In this document: positions 10,936-20,540 of the stretch, in pieces | How positions within the stretch are numbered: position 1 is the stretch's first letter | How the letters are laid out: every line of letters begins with the position of its first letter | Source: Theropithecus gelada | Taxonomy: Eukaryota; Chordata; Mammalia; Primates; Cercopithecidae | Length of the DNA stretch: 64,000 nt | Direction: 5' to 3' | NCBI RefSeq assembly: GCF_003255815.1 | Contig: NC_037689.1 | Location: 19,383,253-19,447,252 of the forward strand | Made by a program: the position numbers and the translations under genes | Notes under the pieces: model-generated | Told to the model about the DNA's origin: nothing | What the model saw: only the letters and a program-made list of their open reading frames with translations | Databases searched by the model: none

Positions 10936-11100
10936 GGGCCTGCTTTTGTTCTGCCACTCCTTGGCTCACAAACCTTCAGTGGCTCCCTACTCCCTGCTCA
11001 AGCCTGCACTCCTCCTGACATTGAATTAAGAACCTCCAGAGGCTGAACCGACCGGCTCTCCCTTTCTGTTCTGCCGTTACTCTTGGGTGGAAGCTACCTC
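10936..11100 (+). repeat. Diverged L2 LINE fragment
   Basis: AAACCTTCAGTGGCTCCCTA and the following CTGCTCAAGCCTGCACTCCT match the L2 3' coding-end pattern loosely. Confidence 0.45.
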
Positions 11101-11370
11101 CCTTTTTGAGCAGCTGAGACTCTGAGCTGGGATTGTGTTGGCGAGTGTGATCTAGTTCGTTCTCTGCTTTTGACCTGCTGATCTTAGGAGCTCCTCTTTT
11201 CCATTCCACTTCTTCACAAGGAGTCTGGCTAGCCCAGTCTGCCGTGTGTAGCCTTGGTTCCTAGTATCACGTCATGCACCAAGAGGCCTGCTCCAGATCC
11301 AGCCATCATGACTTCACTCCAGGCCGTGAGAGGGAGGAAAGGGAAGGAGGAGGTGCTGCCTCCCTTCAGG
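11101..11370. other. Unique sequence
   Basis: No repeat or gene recognised. Confidence 0.3.
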
Positions 11371-11416
11371 ATTAATAATAATAATAATAATAATAACAAT
11401 AATAATAATAATAATA
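11371..11416 (+). repeat. (AAT)n microsatellite
   Basis: About fifteen AAT units with one AAC interruption. In one frame it produces a poly-asparagine run, which is a repeat artefact. Confidence 0.95.
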
Positions 11417-11417
11417 G

Positions 11418-12065
11418 CAGCAAATCCCTATGCATCATTTACTGTGTGCCGATTGCTGTTTCAAGTGCACTTGGGCTAGGTGCGGTGGCTATAATCCCAG
11501 CATTTCTGGAAGCTGAGGCCGGAGGATCAGTTGAGGCCAGGAGTTCATGACCAGCTTGGGCAACATAGTGAGACCCCATTTCTACACAAAATTTAAACAA
11601 ATTCACTAGATGTGGCGGTGTGTGCCTATAGTCTCAGCTACTCAGGAGGTTGAGGTGGGAGGATTGCTTGAGCCCAGGAGTTGGAGGCTGCAGTGAACTC
11701 TGATTGTGCCACTGCACTGCAGCCTGGGTGACAGAGTGAGATCCTGTCTCAAAAGCAAAACAAAACAACCCTTCCCTGCAAAAAACAAAAACAAAAAAAC
11801 AAAACCCCAAAAAACAAAAACAAACAAACCAAACAATCCCCCTGCAAAAACCCCCCAAAAAACAAAGAAAAACCAAGTGCACTTAATTCTCATGTAACGC
11901 TATGAAGTAGCTCCTATTATTAGCCCCATTTCACAAATGAGGAAAGGAAGGCACAGAGAGGTTAAGTAACTTGGGCAGATCACATAGCTAGGAAGTGGTT
12001 GAGCCAAGATTTGAATTCAGACAGTCTCATGCCAGTGTCTGGGCTCACAAGCCCTCTGTTGTGCT
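11418..12065 (+). repeat. MIR SINE split by an AluJ
   Basis: The MIR 5' part (CATTTACTGTGTGCCGATTG) lies before the Alu, and the core and 3' part (CCCATTTCACAAATGAGGAA, GGCACAGAGAGGTTAAGTAA) after it from 11873. The break falls in the AAGTGCACTT duplication. Confidence 0.85.
11472..11872 (+). mobile_element. AluJ-like SINE with long A-rich tail
   Basis: An old sense Alu (GATCAGTTGAGGCCAGGAG, GAGCCCAGGAGTTGGAGGCT) whose tail from about 11750 is a degenerate A/C-rich tract. AAGTGCACTT stands on both sides as a target duplication inside the MIR. Confidence 0.9.
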
Positions 12066-12072
12066 CCTCACT

Positions 12073-12100
12073 TCCCAGGAGTGATAGTACACTCCTGGGA
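12073..12100. repeat. Perfect 11-bp hairpin
   Basis: TCCCAGGAGTG (12073-12083) and CACTCCTGGGA (12090-12100) pair perfectly around the 6-base loop ATAGTA. TACACTCCT then recurs directly at 12104-12112. Confidence 0.85.
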
Positions 12101-12119
12101 TAATACACTCCTTTTACAA

Positions 12120-12290
12120 CTCAGTGACCAGAACTTGGACCCTACCTACTTGCAAAGGAGCCTGTAAATGTAGTCTTTGTTCAAGGTGGCTATATACGCA
12201 GGTAAAATTTGGGAGTAATCCAACTGAGGAAGAAGGCAGAGCAGATCAGTCTCTGACCCAGATGGCTATTGTCATTTACTGCATGGCCTT
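12120..12290 (+). repeat. Ancient dispersed repeat, same family as 1556-2045
   Basis: It shares ACTTGCAAAGGAGCCTG and the following TAAATGTAGT-like stretch with the element near 1928. Family not identified. Confidence 0.4.
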
Positions 12291-12396
12291 GTTTATTCAG
12301 TTAGACCACAAGCTTCTTGAAGTTGGGCTCCTAGTTCTCAAGAAGGTGTCTCATGGGGACCCTGAGTGGGAAATGGCCTCCTTTTCTTGCTGTTGA

Positions 12397-12687
12397 TTTT
12401 TTTTTGAGATGGAGTCTTGCTCTGTTGCCCAGGCTGGAGTTCTATGGCGCCATCTTGGTTCACTGCAACCTCCGCCTCCCAGGTTCAAGCAATTCTCCTG
12501 CCTCAGCCTCCTGAGTAGCTGGGATCATAGGCATGCACCACCAAGCCTGGCTAATTTTTGTATTTTTAGTAGAGACGGGGTTTTACCATGTTGGCAAGGC
12601 TGGTCTCGACCTCCTGACCTCAGGTGATCTGGCCATCTCGGCCTCCCAAGATGCTGGGATTATAGGCGTGAGCCACCGTGCCCAGCT
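12397..12687 (-). mobile_element. Alu SINE
   Basis: Full antisense Alu, from TTTTTTTTTGAGATGGAGTC to GTGCCCAGCTG, with GCTGTTGA-type flanks on both sides. Confidence 0.92.
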
Positions 12688-12781
12688 GTTGACTTTGAAT
12701 CCGAAGCAGCTCCTTCTGTGACCCAGAATAACCCCACGGCAAGGATGACTTCATAATCAGTGAGCTGATAGTCTGCGTTTC

Positions 12782-13106
12782 ATTTCGTTTCTTTTCTTTT
12801 TCTTTTCTTTTCTTTTTTTTTTTTTTGAGATGGAGTCTTGCTCTGTCGCCCAGGCTGTGCAGTGGCATGATCTGGGCTCACTGCAACCTCTGTCTCCTGG
12901 GTTCAAGTGATTGTCTTGTCCCAGCCTTCCAAGTAGCTGGGACTACATACGTGTGCCACCATGCCCAGCTAATTTTTGTATTTTTAGTAGAGACGGGTTT
13001 TCACTATGTTGGCCACGCTGGTCTTGAACTCCTGATCTCAGGTGATCCACCTGCCTTGGCCTCCCAAAGTGGTGGCATAACAGGCATGAGCCACTGCGCC
13101 CGGCCG
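12782..13106 (-). mobile_element. Alu SINE with TTTC/T-rich tail
   Basis: Antisense Alu flanked by a perfect 12-base duplication, AGTCTGCGTTTC, at 12770-12781 and 13109-13120. The tail (to 12826) mixes T runs with CTTTT units. Confidence 0.95.
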
Positions 13107-13387
13107 GCAGTCTGCGTTTCTGTGTGAAAGGTCCCATGTATGGAATGTCAGTAGAGTGTCTATGATGACCCTTTTCATTTTGAAACTGTCTCTTGACTTG
13201 GCTTCCAGGACTCCACTGTGTCTGGGTTTCCCTCAGGGGCCTCAGCGGCTCCCTCTTTGTCTCTCTTCCTTGACCTCCTCCTTGGCCAACCTCTATGAGT
13301 TGATCTGTCGTAGGGCTCAGTCCTTGGGCCCTTGTGTTCCTATCTTGGCCTCTCTCTCCCGATGATCTCATTTCCTCTCATTTATTT

Positions 13388-13587
13388 TTGAGGCAGAGTC
13401 TGGCTCTGTTGCCCAGGCTGGAGTACAGTGGTGCAATCACAGCTCACTGCAACCTTGACCTCCTGAGCTTCTGTGATCCTCCCTTCTCAGCCTCCTGAGT
13501 AACTGGGACCACAGGCACGTGCCACCACAACCAACTAATTTTTTTATTTTTCTGTAGCGATGGGGTCTCCCTATGTTGCCCAGGCTC
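13388..13587 (-). mobile_element. AluJ-like SINE, truncated
   Basis: Antisense Alu covering the right monomer and part of the left; it ends at CCCTATGTTGCCCAGGCT and lacks the remaining left-monomer sequence. Confidence 0.85.
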
Positions 13588-14200
13588 TGTCATGGCTTTT
13601 AAAATGCTGTCCATTTACTAATCACTGGAGACCAGACCTCTTCCCAGAATTTCAAATGCCACAGCCTATCTGCCTACTGACATCCCATGCGGTGGTTTCA
13701 CTGGTGTCACAAACTCCACATGTCCAAAGTGGAACACCTGATCTCCACACCCCCAGCCCTAACCTACTTCTCTAGTGTTTCCCACCATAGTCGATGGCTT
13801 CTCCAGCCCTCCAGTGGCTCCTTCTAGAAACCTGGGGGCCATCCTTGATACCTTATTCAACTCAGCTCTAATCCCTGACCATCTTACCTGCAGCAAATCT
13901 CTCAAGCCCATTCACTCATCGCCATGGCCATTGTCCCTTCCTCATCCAGTCCCCCTCCTCTCTCTCCAGAACCACTGTATCAGCCAGTCACTTGGTCTCC
14001 TACATTTACTCCTCCAATCCATTCTCCACAGTGCAGCATGAGAGACCTCGAAAAACTGATAAGCAAAGGCAAATCTGATCATTCGCTTTCCTGCCCACTG
14101 CTCTTCAGTGACTCCCCAGTGCATGTGCATAGCATGCCCACGTGGCCCATAAAATCTAGGTGCTCTAGGTCCTCCCTGCCTTTTCAATCACATCTTCAGC

Positions 14201-15040
14201 TTTGTTCCAGTTACAGCTGCTGTAGAGCAAAGCACCCCAAACTTAGCAGCATAAAACCACCACCATTTTCTTATGCTCACAGATTTTATGGGCTAGGAAT
14301 TTGCACAGGGCATCATGGGAACAACTTATCCCTGCTCCATGATGTCCAGGGCTTCAGCTGGAAGCCTCGAAGGCTGGGGACTGGGGCCATCCTAAGGCTT
14401 GTGCACTCACATGGCAGGCACATCACACGGGATGACTTGAAGACTAGGGCTGCTGATTAGAGCACCTACGCTGACCTCTCCGTTTGTGTTGGGCTTCCTC
14501 ACAGCATAGCAGCTTCAGAGCAGTTATATTTCTTTAGTGGTGGCCCAGGGACCCAAGCACCTATGTTCCAGCAAAAAAGGTCCAAGCTGATTTTCCTTTC
14601 TGACCTAGCCTTGAAAGTCGGCCAGGCACAATGACTCACGCCTGTAATCCCAGCACTTTGGGAGGCTGAGGTGGCCAGATCACCTGAGGTCAGGAGTTCG
14701 AGACTAGTTTGGCCAACATGTTGAAACCCCATATCTACTAAAAATACAAAAATGAGCCAGGCATGGTGGCACACACCTGTAATCCCAGCTACTCGGGGAG
14801 GCTGAGACAGGAGAATTTCTTGAACCTGGGATGCGGAGGTTGCAGTGAGCCAAGATTGTGCCACTGCACTCCAGCCTGGGTGACAGAACAAGACTCTGTC
14901 TCAAAAAAAAAAAAAAAAAAAAAAAAAATCGCATGGTGTCACTTCCACTTGGATTCAAGGGAAGGGGACATAGACCCCCACTCTTCATTGGAGGAAGAAT
15001 GCCAAAGTCACATTGTGGAAGAATGTGCTTTCAAAGACAC
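14201..15040 (-). mobile_element. MaLR-type LTR, antisense, with nested Alu
   Basis: Antisense LTR phrases appear on both sides of the Alu: GTTACAGCTGCTGTAGAGCA, ACCCCAAACTTAGCAGCATA, and after it TTCAAGGGAAGGGGACATAG, CTTCATTGGAGGAAGAATGC. The element at 58280-58775 is the same type. Confidence 0.65.
14620..14928 (+). mobile_element. Alu SINE
   Basis: Full sense Alu, GGCCAGGCACAATGACTCAC to a pure poly-A tail of about 26 bases, nested inside the LTR. Confidence 0.94.
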
Positions 15041-15430
15041 CCCCTGCCACATGTCCCTTCCTCCTTGCTCTCTTGGCCCCTGGTACTCTGGCTTTTTTGT
15101 TAGTCTCCTCAAAGTTCCAAACTTTTTCCTTCCTCTGCCACTCTGCATCTGCTATTCTCCCTTTTCTCCCCCTGGCTAGCTGTAGCTCCTGGCTGAAATG
15201 TCAATGCCACCCACCATCTGAAGCAGGTCCCTGTTCTATTCCTCCATATTCCTCCATTGTTTCCATGACTATTCCATCATACTTTCCATAGCTTCTAATT
15301 GTAGGTGCTTTTGCATGTTTAGTTGTTGAGTTTCTGTCTCCCCCACCATAATGTAAGCTCCACCAGTGTGGGGACCAAGCCTGTTCTATTCACTGCGGTG
15401 TCACCAGAGCGGAACATGGGGACTGGCATG

Positions 15431-15940
15431 CAGAGGAGAAACCTTTAGAGTCTTCAGGCAAGTTTTGGGGAAGAACTGTCCACAGGCTATGACCAGTTAT
15501 GGGGGGCACTCTACACCTGGCCTATCTCAGGGGATGGAGTGGTTTTTTTGGGGGTGTAATGGGGAGGATGAGCTGAAAAGGAGATAATCACACGAGAGGC
15601 AGTGTCTGTCTCAGTTCTGGTCCCTCCCTCTGTGGTTGGTGATGCCAACACACCCAGGCAGCCTGCGCTGTGCCTGCTCCCCTCCCCAGCCCCTCTGCAC
15701 CTTTCCATCGGGCTCATTCACTTTGGCCTCCCTGATCCACCATTGCTTTGTATCCATTGGATCTCCTGCTAGGCACACCTTTCTTATTCCCCCACTAGTA
15801 AACTCCAGAACTTTCCTGGCCCTCCCAAGGCTGCATTAGGCTGCCCTGCACCTTCCTTCCTTATCTATTCATGCATATGCTCACTGGCTTGGAGGCTTTT
15901 TGAAGACAAGGTCAGGACCCATGGCAAGCCCCATAAATGG
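15431..15940. other. Unique sequence, possibly with diverged L2
   Basis: No gene seen. The part from about 15640 is C/T-rich and loosely L2-like (AGGCTTTTTGAAGACAAGGT near 15890), but I cannot assign it firmly. Confidence 0.3.
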
Positions 15941-16129
15941 TGGGTGATAGATGGGCCACACTGTCTGGGTGGTGCTCAGGCTGTCCCCAGCCCCTCAGCT
16001 CTGCTGTGGGCGGGACCTTTGTTTTGGAGATCAGTCCTGGGCCCCCTGTAGGCTTTGGGTGGGCTAGGTGGGGGAGGAGGATCTGGAAGCCAAGTCAGTC
16101 TTCCAGTGGGGGGCCTGGCCTTATTAGAA

Positions 16130-16215
16130 TGCCTTCATCTTGACTCAGACCGGAAGTCGCTCGTTCCTGCGTAATTGCGTTAAGCTTTTATGACGGGGAT
16201 CTGGGCGGCTTGCAG
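16130..16215. promoter_or_regulatory. Candidate element with AP-1 and ETS sites
   Basis: TGACTCA (16141-16147, AP-1 consensus) is followed one base later by ACCGGAAGT (16149-16157, high-affinity ETS/GABPA core). CpG-containing strings CGCTCGTTCCTGCGTAATTG and TGACGG follow within 50 bases, unusual in the CpG-poor surroundings. Function is inferred from motifs alone. Confidence 0.3.
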
Positions 16216-16605
16216 CAGCATTTTGCAGGAGCAGACTGCATTCCTGGTGTCTGGGTTTACCTTCCCTCTCAGTCTGTGGCCTGGAATGCTAGGTCTGTGG
16301 ACAAGTCCCCTGCCAAGCCCAAGTCTAGCTGTGGGGTCCTCCTGCCTGGCAGTGTACCACTGGCAGTGTGACTTGCCAGGGGTATGTTCATGATTGACTG
16401 ACTCCTGCCTGCTGGGCAAGAAGGTGGAAGCCTGAGCCAGAAAGATGGCCAGATTCCCCCTTTTCCAGCTGACACCTGGTTTGGGGACACTGACCCAGCC
16501 TGCAGGAACCTCCTGGCACACCACTGACTAGGGGGCCCCAGGCCTCTTGACCTGGGCATCACACCCAGGTTCACTCTGTACTTTTTCCCCAGGTACTAAG
16601 ATGGT
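16216..16605. other. Unique sequence, no gene seen
   Basis: No repeats recognised; a 114-codon minus-strand frame has no recognisable domain. Confidence 0.35.
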
Positions 16606-16631
16606 TGTTTGCTTCACACACACAGCTGGGG

Positions 16632-16688
16632 GGTGTGTGTGTGTGTGTGTGCGCGCGCGTGCGTGTGTGTGCGCGTGTGTGTGTGTGT
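16632..16688. repeat. (GT)n/(GC)n alternating tract
   Basis: About 57 bases of nearly unbroken purine-pyrimidine alternation with GTGTGT and GCGCGCGC parts. GC dinucleotide steps within a GT repeat favour Z-DNA. Confidence 0.95.
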
Positions 16689-16729
16689 CTATGCAGAGGG
16701 CCTTTATTTTTATCTTTCTTTCTTTTTTG

Positions 16730-16848
16730 TAGAAACCTGTTTCTTGCTATGTTGCCCAGGCTGGTCTTCAATTCCTGGCCTCAAGAAATCCTCCCGCCTC
16801 AGCCTCCCAAAGTGCTGAGATTATAAGCATGAGCCACCACATCCAGCT
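16730..16848 (-). mobile_element. Alu left-monomer fragment
   Basis: It covers only the left-monomer complement, from TTGTAGAAACCTG through CTCAAGAAATCCTCCCGCCT to GAGCCACCACATCCAGCTCC. Confidence 0.8.
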
Positions 16849-16849
16849 C

Positions 16850-16892
<43 letters not shown>

Positions 16893-16903
16893 TTTTTTTT
16901 TTT
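16849..16903 (-). repeat. (TTTC)n microsatellite
   Basis: About eleven CTTT units followed by a T run, the former poly-A complement of the adjoining Alu. Confidence 0.93.
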
Positions 16904-17200
16904 GAGAAGGAGTCTCACTCTGTCTGGAGTGCAGTGGTACGATCTTGGCTCACTGCAACCTCCGCCTCCTGGGTTAAAGCGATTCTACATGGTGGAACCC
17001 TGTCTCTACTAAAAATACAAAAATCAGCCTGGTGTGGTGGTACATGCCTGTAGTCCCAGTTACTTGGGAGGTTGAGGCAGGAGAATTTCTTGAGCCTGGG
17101 AGGCGGAAGTTGCAGTGAGCTGAGATTGTGCCACTGCACTCCAGCCTGGGTGACAAAGCCAGATTCTGTCTCAAAAAGAAAAAAAGAAAAAAAAAGAAAG
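16904..17200. mobile_element. Chimeric head-to-head Alu fold-back
   Basis: Bases 16904-16986 are an antisense Alu 3' end (GAGTGCAGTGGTACGATCTT, with an internal loss of GCCCAGG). At 16986/16987 it switches to a sense Alu from ACATGGTGGAACCCTG to the A-rich tail near 17200. No unique DNA lies between the halves. The left half pairs with the end of the right half (about 17090-17175), giving a hairpin with a loop of roughly 100 bases. Confidence 0.88.
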
Positions 17201-17204
17201 AGGC

Positions 17205-17615
17205 ACGCGCATGCTGCCTGTGAGGATTTAAGCTGGGGCAGCCTCTTTGGAGAACAATTCTACCATATCTGTGCATTTAAATGTGGTCATAGCCTTTGGC
17301 CCAGAATTTCTACTTTTAGGTCTGATTCCTTCAAACCAATAGGAGCAGACAGGCATATATCCAGGGACGTTTACAGCGTCATTGTTTTATGACAAAAATT
17401 TGGAAGCAACCTATATGTGCAGTAGAAGGGGATGGTTACATAAATAAGCAACATCCATGTCATGAAATACTATTAAAAAGAATAATATGGACTGAGATAG
17501 AATGTCCTTCCAGAAATGAAGTGAAAAAAAGCCAATTGCAAATCCATGTATATAGCCTGAGTTCATTTGTACACAATAATCCCTGTGTGTGTTTATTAGC
17601 GCAGAGAGAAAGGCC
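17205..17615 (+). mobile_element. Old L1 LINE, 3' ORF2 region
   Basis: Sense L1 phrases occur in order: AATTTGGAAGCAACCTATAT, GGGGATGGTTACATAAATAA, ATGAAATACTATTAAAAAGA and GTGAAAAAAAGCCAATTGCA. The coding frame is broken throughout. Confidence 0.75.
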
Positions 17616-17647
17616 ATGAACCCCTTTGGCCAGGCTGCAGGCGTGGT

Positions 17648-17931
17648 CTTTTATGATGGAGTCTCACTCTGTTGCCCAGGCTGGATTACAGTGGTGCCAT
17701 CTTGGCTCACTGCAACCTCTGCCTCCCAGGTTTGAGGAATTCTCCTGCCTCAGCCTCCTGAGTAGCTGGGATTACAGGCATGTGCCACCACGCCTGGCTA
17801 ATTTTTGTATTTTTAGTAGAGATGGGCTTTTACCACGTTTGTCAGGCTGGTCTCGATCTCCTAACCTTGTGATCTGCCCGCCTTGGCCTCCCAAAGTGCT
17901 GAGATTACTGGCATGAGCCCCTGCACTGGCT
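17648..17931 (-). mobile_element. Alu SINE
   Basis: Antisense Alu with CTCGATCTCCTAACCTTGTG, an S/Y-type sequence; it has only a short T stretch as tail. Confidence 0.9.
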
Positions 17932-18038
17932 ACTTTTTGAATTAAAACAAAACAACATTTAAAAAAATTTACAAAGCAATACATACCCTTTGCAAAAGGC
18001 TAAGGAGACAGGGAGAAATAATTATAGTTGTTGTATTT

Positions 18039-18330
18039 TTTTTTTTTGAGACGGAGTCTTGCTCTGTCGCCCAGGCTGGGGTGCAGTGGCCGGATCTCGG
18101 CTCACTGCAAGCTCCGCCTCCTGGGTTTATGCCATTCTCCTGCCTCAGCCTCCCGAGTAGCTGGGACTACAGGCGCCCACCACCTCGCCCGGCTAGTTTT
18201 TTGTATTTTTTAGTAGAGATGGGGTTTCACTGTGTTAGCCAGGATGGTCTCGATCTCCTGACCTTGTGATCCACCCGTCTCGGCCTCCCAAAGTGCTGGG
18301 ATTACAGGCTTGAGCCACCGCGCCCGGCCG
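18039..18330 (-). mobile_element. Young AluYR, Old World monkey lineage
   Basis: A near-consensus antisense AluY with the changes GTGGCCGGATCTCGG, CCACCTCGCCCGGCTAG, TTGTATTTTTTAGTAGAG and GGCTTGAGCC that mark the cercopithecoid AluYR lineage. A perfect 12-base duplication, GTTGTTGTATTT, flanks it (18027-18038 and 18331-18342). Confidence 0.92.
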
Positions 18331-18342
18331 GTTGTTGTATTT

Positions 18343-18700
18343 ATTGATTCTGTTACAAGTTGCATATCCCTTATCCTAAATCCTGGGATCAGAAGTGTTT
18401 TGGATTTTGGATTTTTTTTTTTTTTTGATTTTGGAATATACGCATATGCATGATGACATATCTTGGGTTTGGGGCCCAAGTTTAAACACAAAGTTTATTA
18501 ATGTTTCATATATACCTTACATGAATAGCCTGAAGGTAATTTTATACAATATTATTAATAATTTTGTTCACGAAACAAAGTTTTGATGGTCTTTTGACTG
18601 TGAGCCATCACGTGGGGTCAGGTGTAGAATTTCCTACTTGTGGTGTCATGTTGGCATTCAGAAAGTTTTGGACGTTGGAGCATTTCAGATTTTTGGTAAA
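18343..18700 (+). repeat. Ancient DNA-transposon-like repeat, family uncertain
   Basis: It starts GCATATCCCTTATCCTAAAT and ends GGAGCATTTCAGATTTTTGG, whose oppositely oriented GGATTTTGG / CATTTCAGATTTTTGG phrases suggest terminal inverted repeats. In between stand ATAGCCTGAAGGTAATTTTA and GTTCACGAAACAAAGTTTTG, phrases of a widespread primate repeat whose name I could not fix. Confidence 0.5.
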
Positions 18701-18900
18701 TGCTCAGCCTCTACTAACATGTGCCTGGCACTGTTCTGAGATCTTGATATGTATAATCTCACTTAATCTTCACAATATAGTACACTGAGAAGAATGACGG
18801 TCCCATTTTACAGGTGAAGAAACTGAGTAACTGAGAGACTAGCTAACCTGCCCTAAATCACACAGCTAGTAAGAGGAGAGCTAGGATAGAGGCTAATCAA
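18700..18900 (+). repeat. MIR SINE
   Basis: Ordered MIR phrases: ATGTGCCTGGCACTGTTCTG, TCCCATTTTACAGGTGAAGA, AAATCACACAGCTAGTAAGA. Confidence 0.88.
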
Positions 18901-18904
18901 AGTC

Positions 18905-19045
18905 ACCCATAACCCCATTTTTCCTAGAGATGGCCACTGTTAAGATCTTAGTATTTGATAACCGTGTTATGCATATACGTGAGTGTGTTTGTGTATGCAC
19001 ATATACGAGGACCTTTAATTACAGATATGTGACAAAATCTCATCC
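18905..19045 (-). repeat. Possible old L1 fragment
   Basis: AGATGGCCACTGTTAAGATC and the following TATGCATATACGTGAGTGTG resemble an antisense L1 segment; strongly diverged. Confidence 0.3.
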
Positions 19046-19720
19046 CATGACAATTTCCTCCTTCCTCTTTTTCCTCTTTCTTGGTTTGGCTTTGATTGGG
19101 ACTTTTTCCCCTACTTTTGGGGGATTTTCCAGGACACCTCTGGAGAGTCTCCTCTGTGCAGATCAGGAAGCCAGGCCCTTGAGTAAAAAAGAAGGCCTTT
19201 GCTGAAGCAGAGGAAATCAGGAAGACCACCTGATGGCAACGTTCTTGGAGGGAAAGGACCCCCAGAGGTGACACGCAGGTAGGAAGCACGAAAGTTGACA
19301 GGCCATGGAGGTTAGTGGGTGACTTGGCCAAAGATGCTACCCCTGGCTTCTTCGATGCTGCAGGGACCAGGCCTGTGTTCAGTTAGGCTGAGTTGAACCC
19401 CGTGACCATTTTGAAAAAAGGGCTGTGGACAGAGTAATAGAGAACGTGTTCTGGATACAGAAGCCAGGAAGTCATCTCAGCTTTGAGGAGGGCTGGCCAG
19501 GGGCCAGAGTTCAGGGGAGCACCGACCCCGGGCTTGCCGAGCATCCAAGATCTCTAGGCCTGCCCTCGACCCCCCAAGCCCTTGTTCTCACTCCACCCCA
19601 CCCCACCCCGGCCCCTCACCTTCCATAGCTGCACACTCCTCATTGTTCAGGAACAAAGGCAGTTCAGATTTTTGAAAAAGAAGAAGAAAAAATAAACTCC
19701 GCAGAACTCTTCCTGCTTGT
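19046..19720. other. Unique sequence, no gene seen
   Basis: Non-repetitive by eye; it includes a C-rich stretch near 19570-19620. Confidence 0.35.
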
Positions 19721-19935
19721 AAGTGAGCGGTTGACTCTGGCCCCCGAGTTGAGGAGTCATGCAGGCCCCGGTGGTGGTGGTGGCGGGAGGCGGTTGAGGG
19801 GGCGGGCCCTGGGACAGCTTAGCTGGAAGGGAGCGGGGGCAGGGAGGTGCAGCAAGATGGGAACCGTTGGTGATTTATGGCACCAATAAGCACAATGGCT
19901 GAGTCTTGTGGTTTCCCCTCAAGATGTGTCTGAGC
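19721..19935. promoter_or_regulatory. GC-rich candidate regulatory block
   Basis: A GC-rich patch with a (GGT)n run, GAGGGGGCGGGCCC (GC-box-like GGGCGG), and then the non-repetitive GGTGATTTATGGCACCAATA. No open frame with a domain and no repeat was found. Promoter or enhancer function is speculation. Confidence 0.2.
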
Positions 19936-20285
19936 ACAGCCCCCTCGGAGCATCACCTGTGTGTGCTGAGGTCAGGAGCCCAGCGTCTCTGCACTCCACT
20001 AATGGGTGCCCCTCCCCGCTGGGGGCTCAGGGAGAGCCTCTACCTGGGTCTGAAAGGAGAGGGGAAGAGGTAGAGGCATGATGTGGATGCTTCAATCAGG
20101 AAGGTGCAGGGGGACGAGTTGGTGAGCAGAAGGGTCTGGCTTCCTCTTAGGGACAGAGCCCAAGACGCATAGACTGGGAGGGTATTTTGGAGAATCACTC
20201 GGTGAGTAGATTACATTTTGGCAGCCGTCTTGCTGCTTTGAACTTCAGCCAGCCCGCCCCGGATTGTCCCAGGCTCGAATTCTGG
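19936..20285. other. Unique sequence, no gene seen
   Basis: No repeat or coding region recognised. Confidence 0.35.
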
Positions 20286-20540
20286 GGTGCTGGAGGTATC
20301 AACATTTGTTGAGTGTCTACTATGTGCTGGGCACTGGGCTAAACCCTGAACACTTCACTTCTGTTCTTTAAACTTTACAATGCCACCCTGCATAAGTATT
20401 ACTATTAGTTTCATTTTTCAGATAAGGAAAGTGAAGCCCAGAGAGCTCAAATAGCTTACCCAAAGTCCACAGCTAGTAGACAGCAGAACTAGGATTCAAA
20501 CATAAATTTGTCCACATCTTGAACCTTTGCTTTTAAATGC
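20286..20540 (+). repeat. MIR SINE, nearly complete
   Basis: It runs from ACATTTGTTGAGTGTCTACT through GTGCTGGGCACTGGGCTAAA and AGATAAGGAAAGTGAAGCCC to GAACTAGGATTCAAACATAA. Confidence 0.9.

Larger units (their letters stand above)
13130..15430 (+). mobile_element. L2 LINE copy with nested insertions
   Basis: Four pieces in one order and strand follow the L2 3' half: the reverse-transcriptase region (TGGGTTTCCCTCAGGGG, GGGCTCAGTCCTTGGGCCC) at 13130-13387; the next part at 13588-14200 (ACCTGGGGGCCATCCTTGAT, AAGGCAAATCTGATCATTCG); 15040-15250 (CTGGCTGAAATGTCAATGCC); and the 3' terminus to 15430 (TGTCTCCCCCACCATAATGT, AAGCTCCACCAGTGTGGGGA). An AluJ and an LTR carrying an Alu interrupt it. The reading frame is destroyed; no functional protein remains. 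Confidence 0.75.

Noticed and set aside
11371..11416. Poly-asparagine coding repeat
   Set aside because: It is an AAT microsatellite next to a MIR, with no gene around it.
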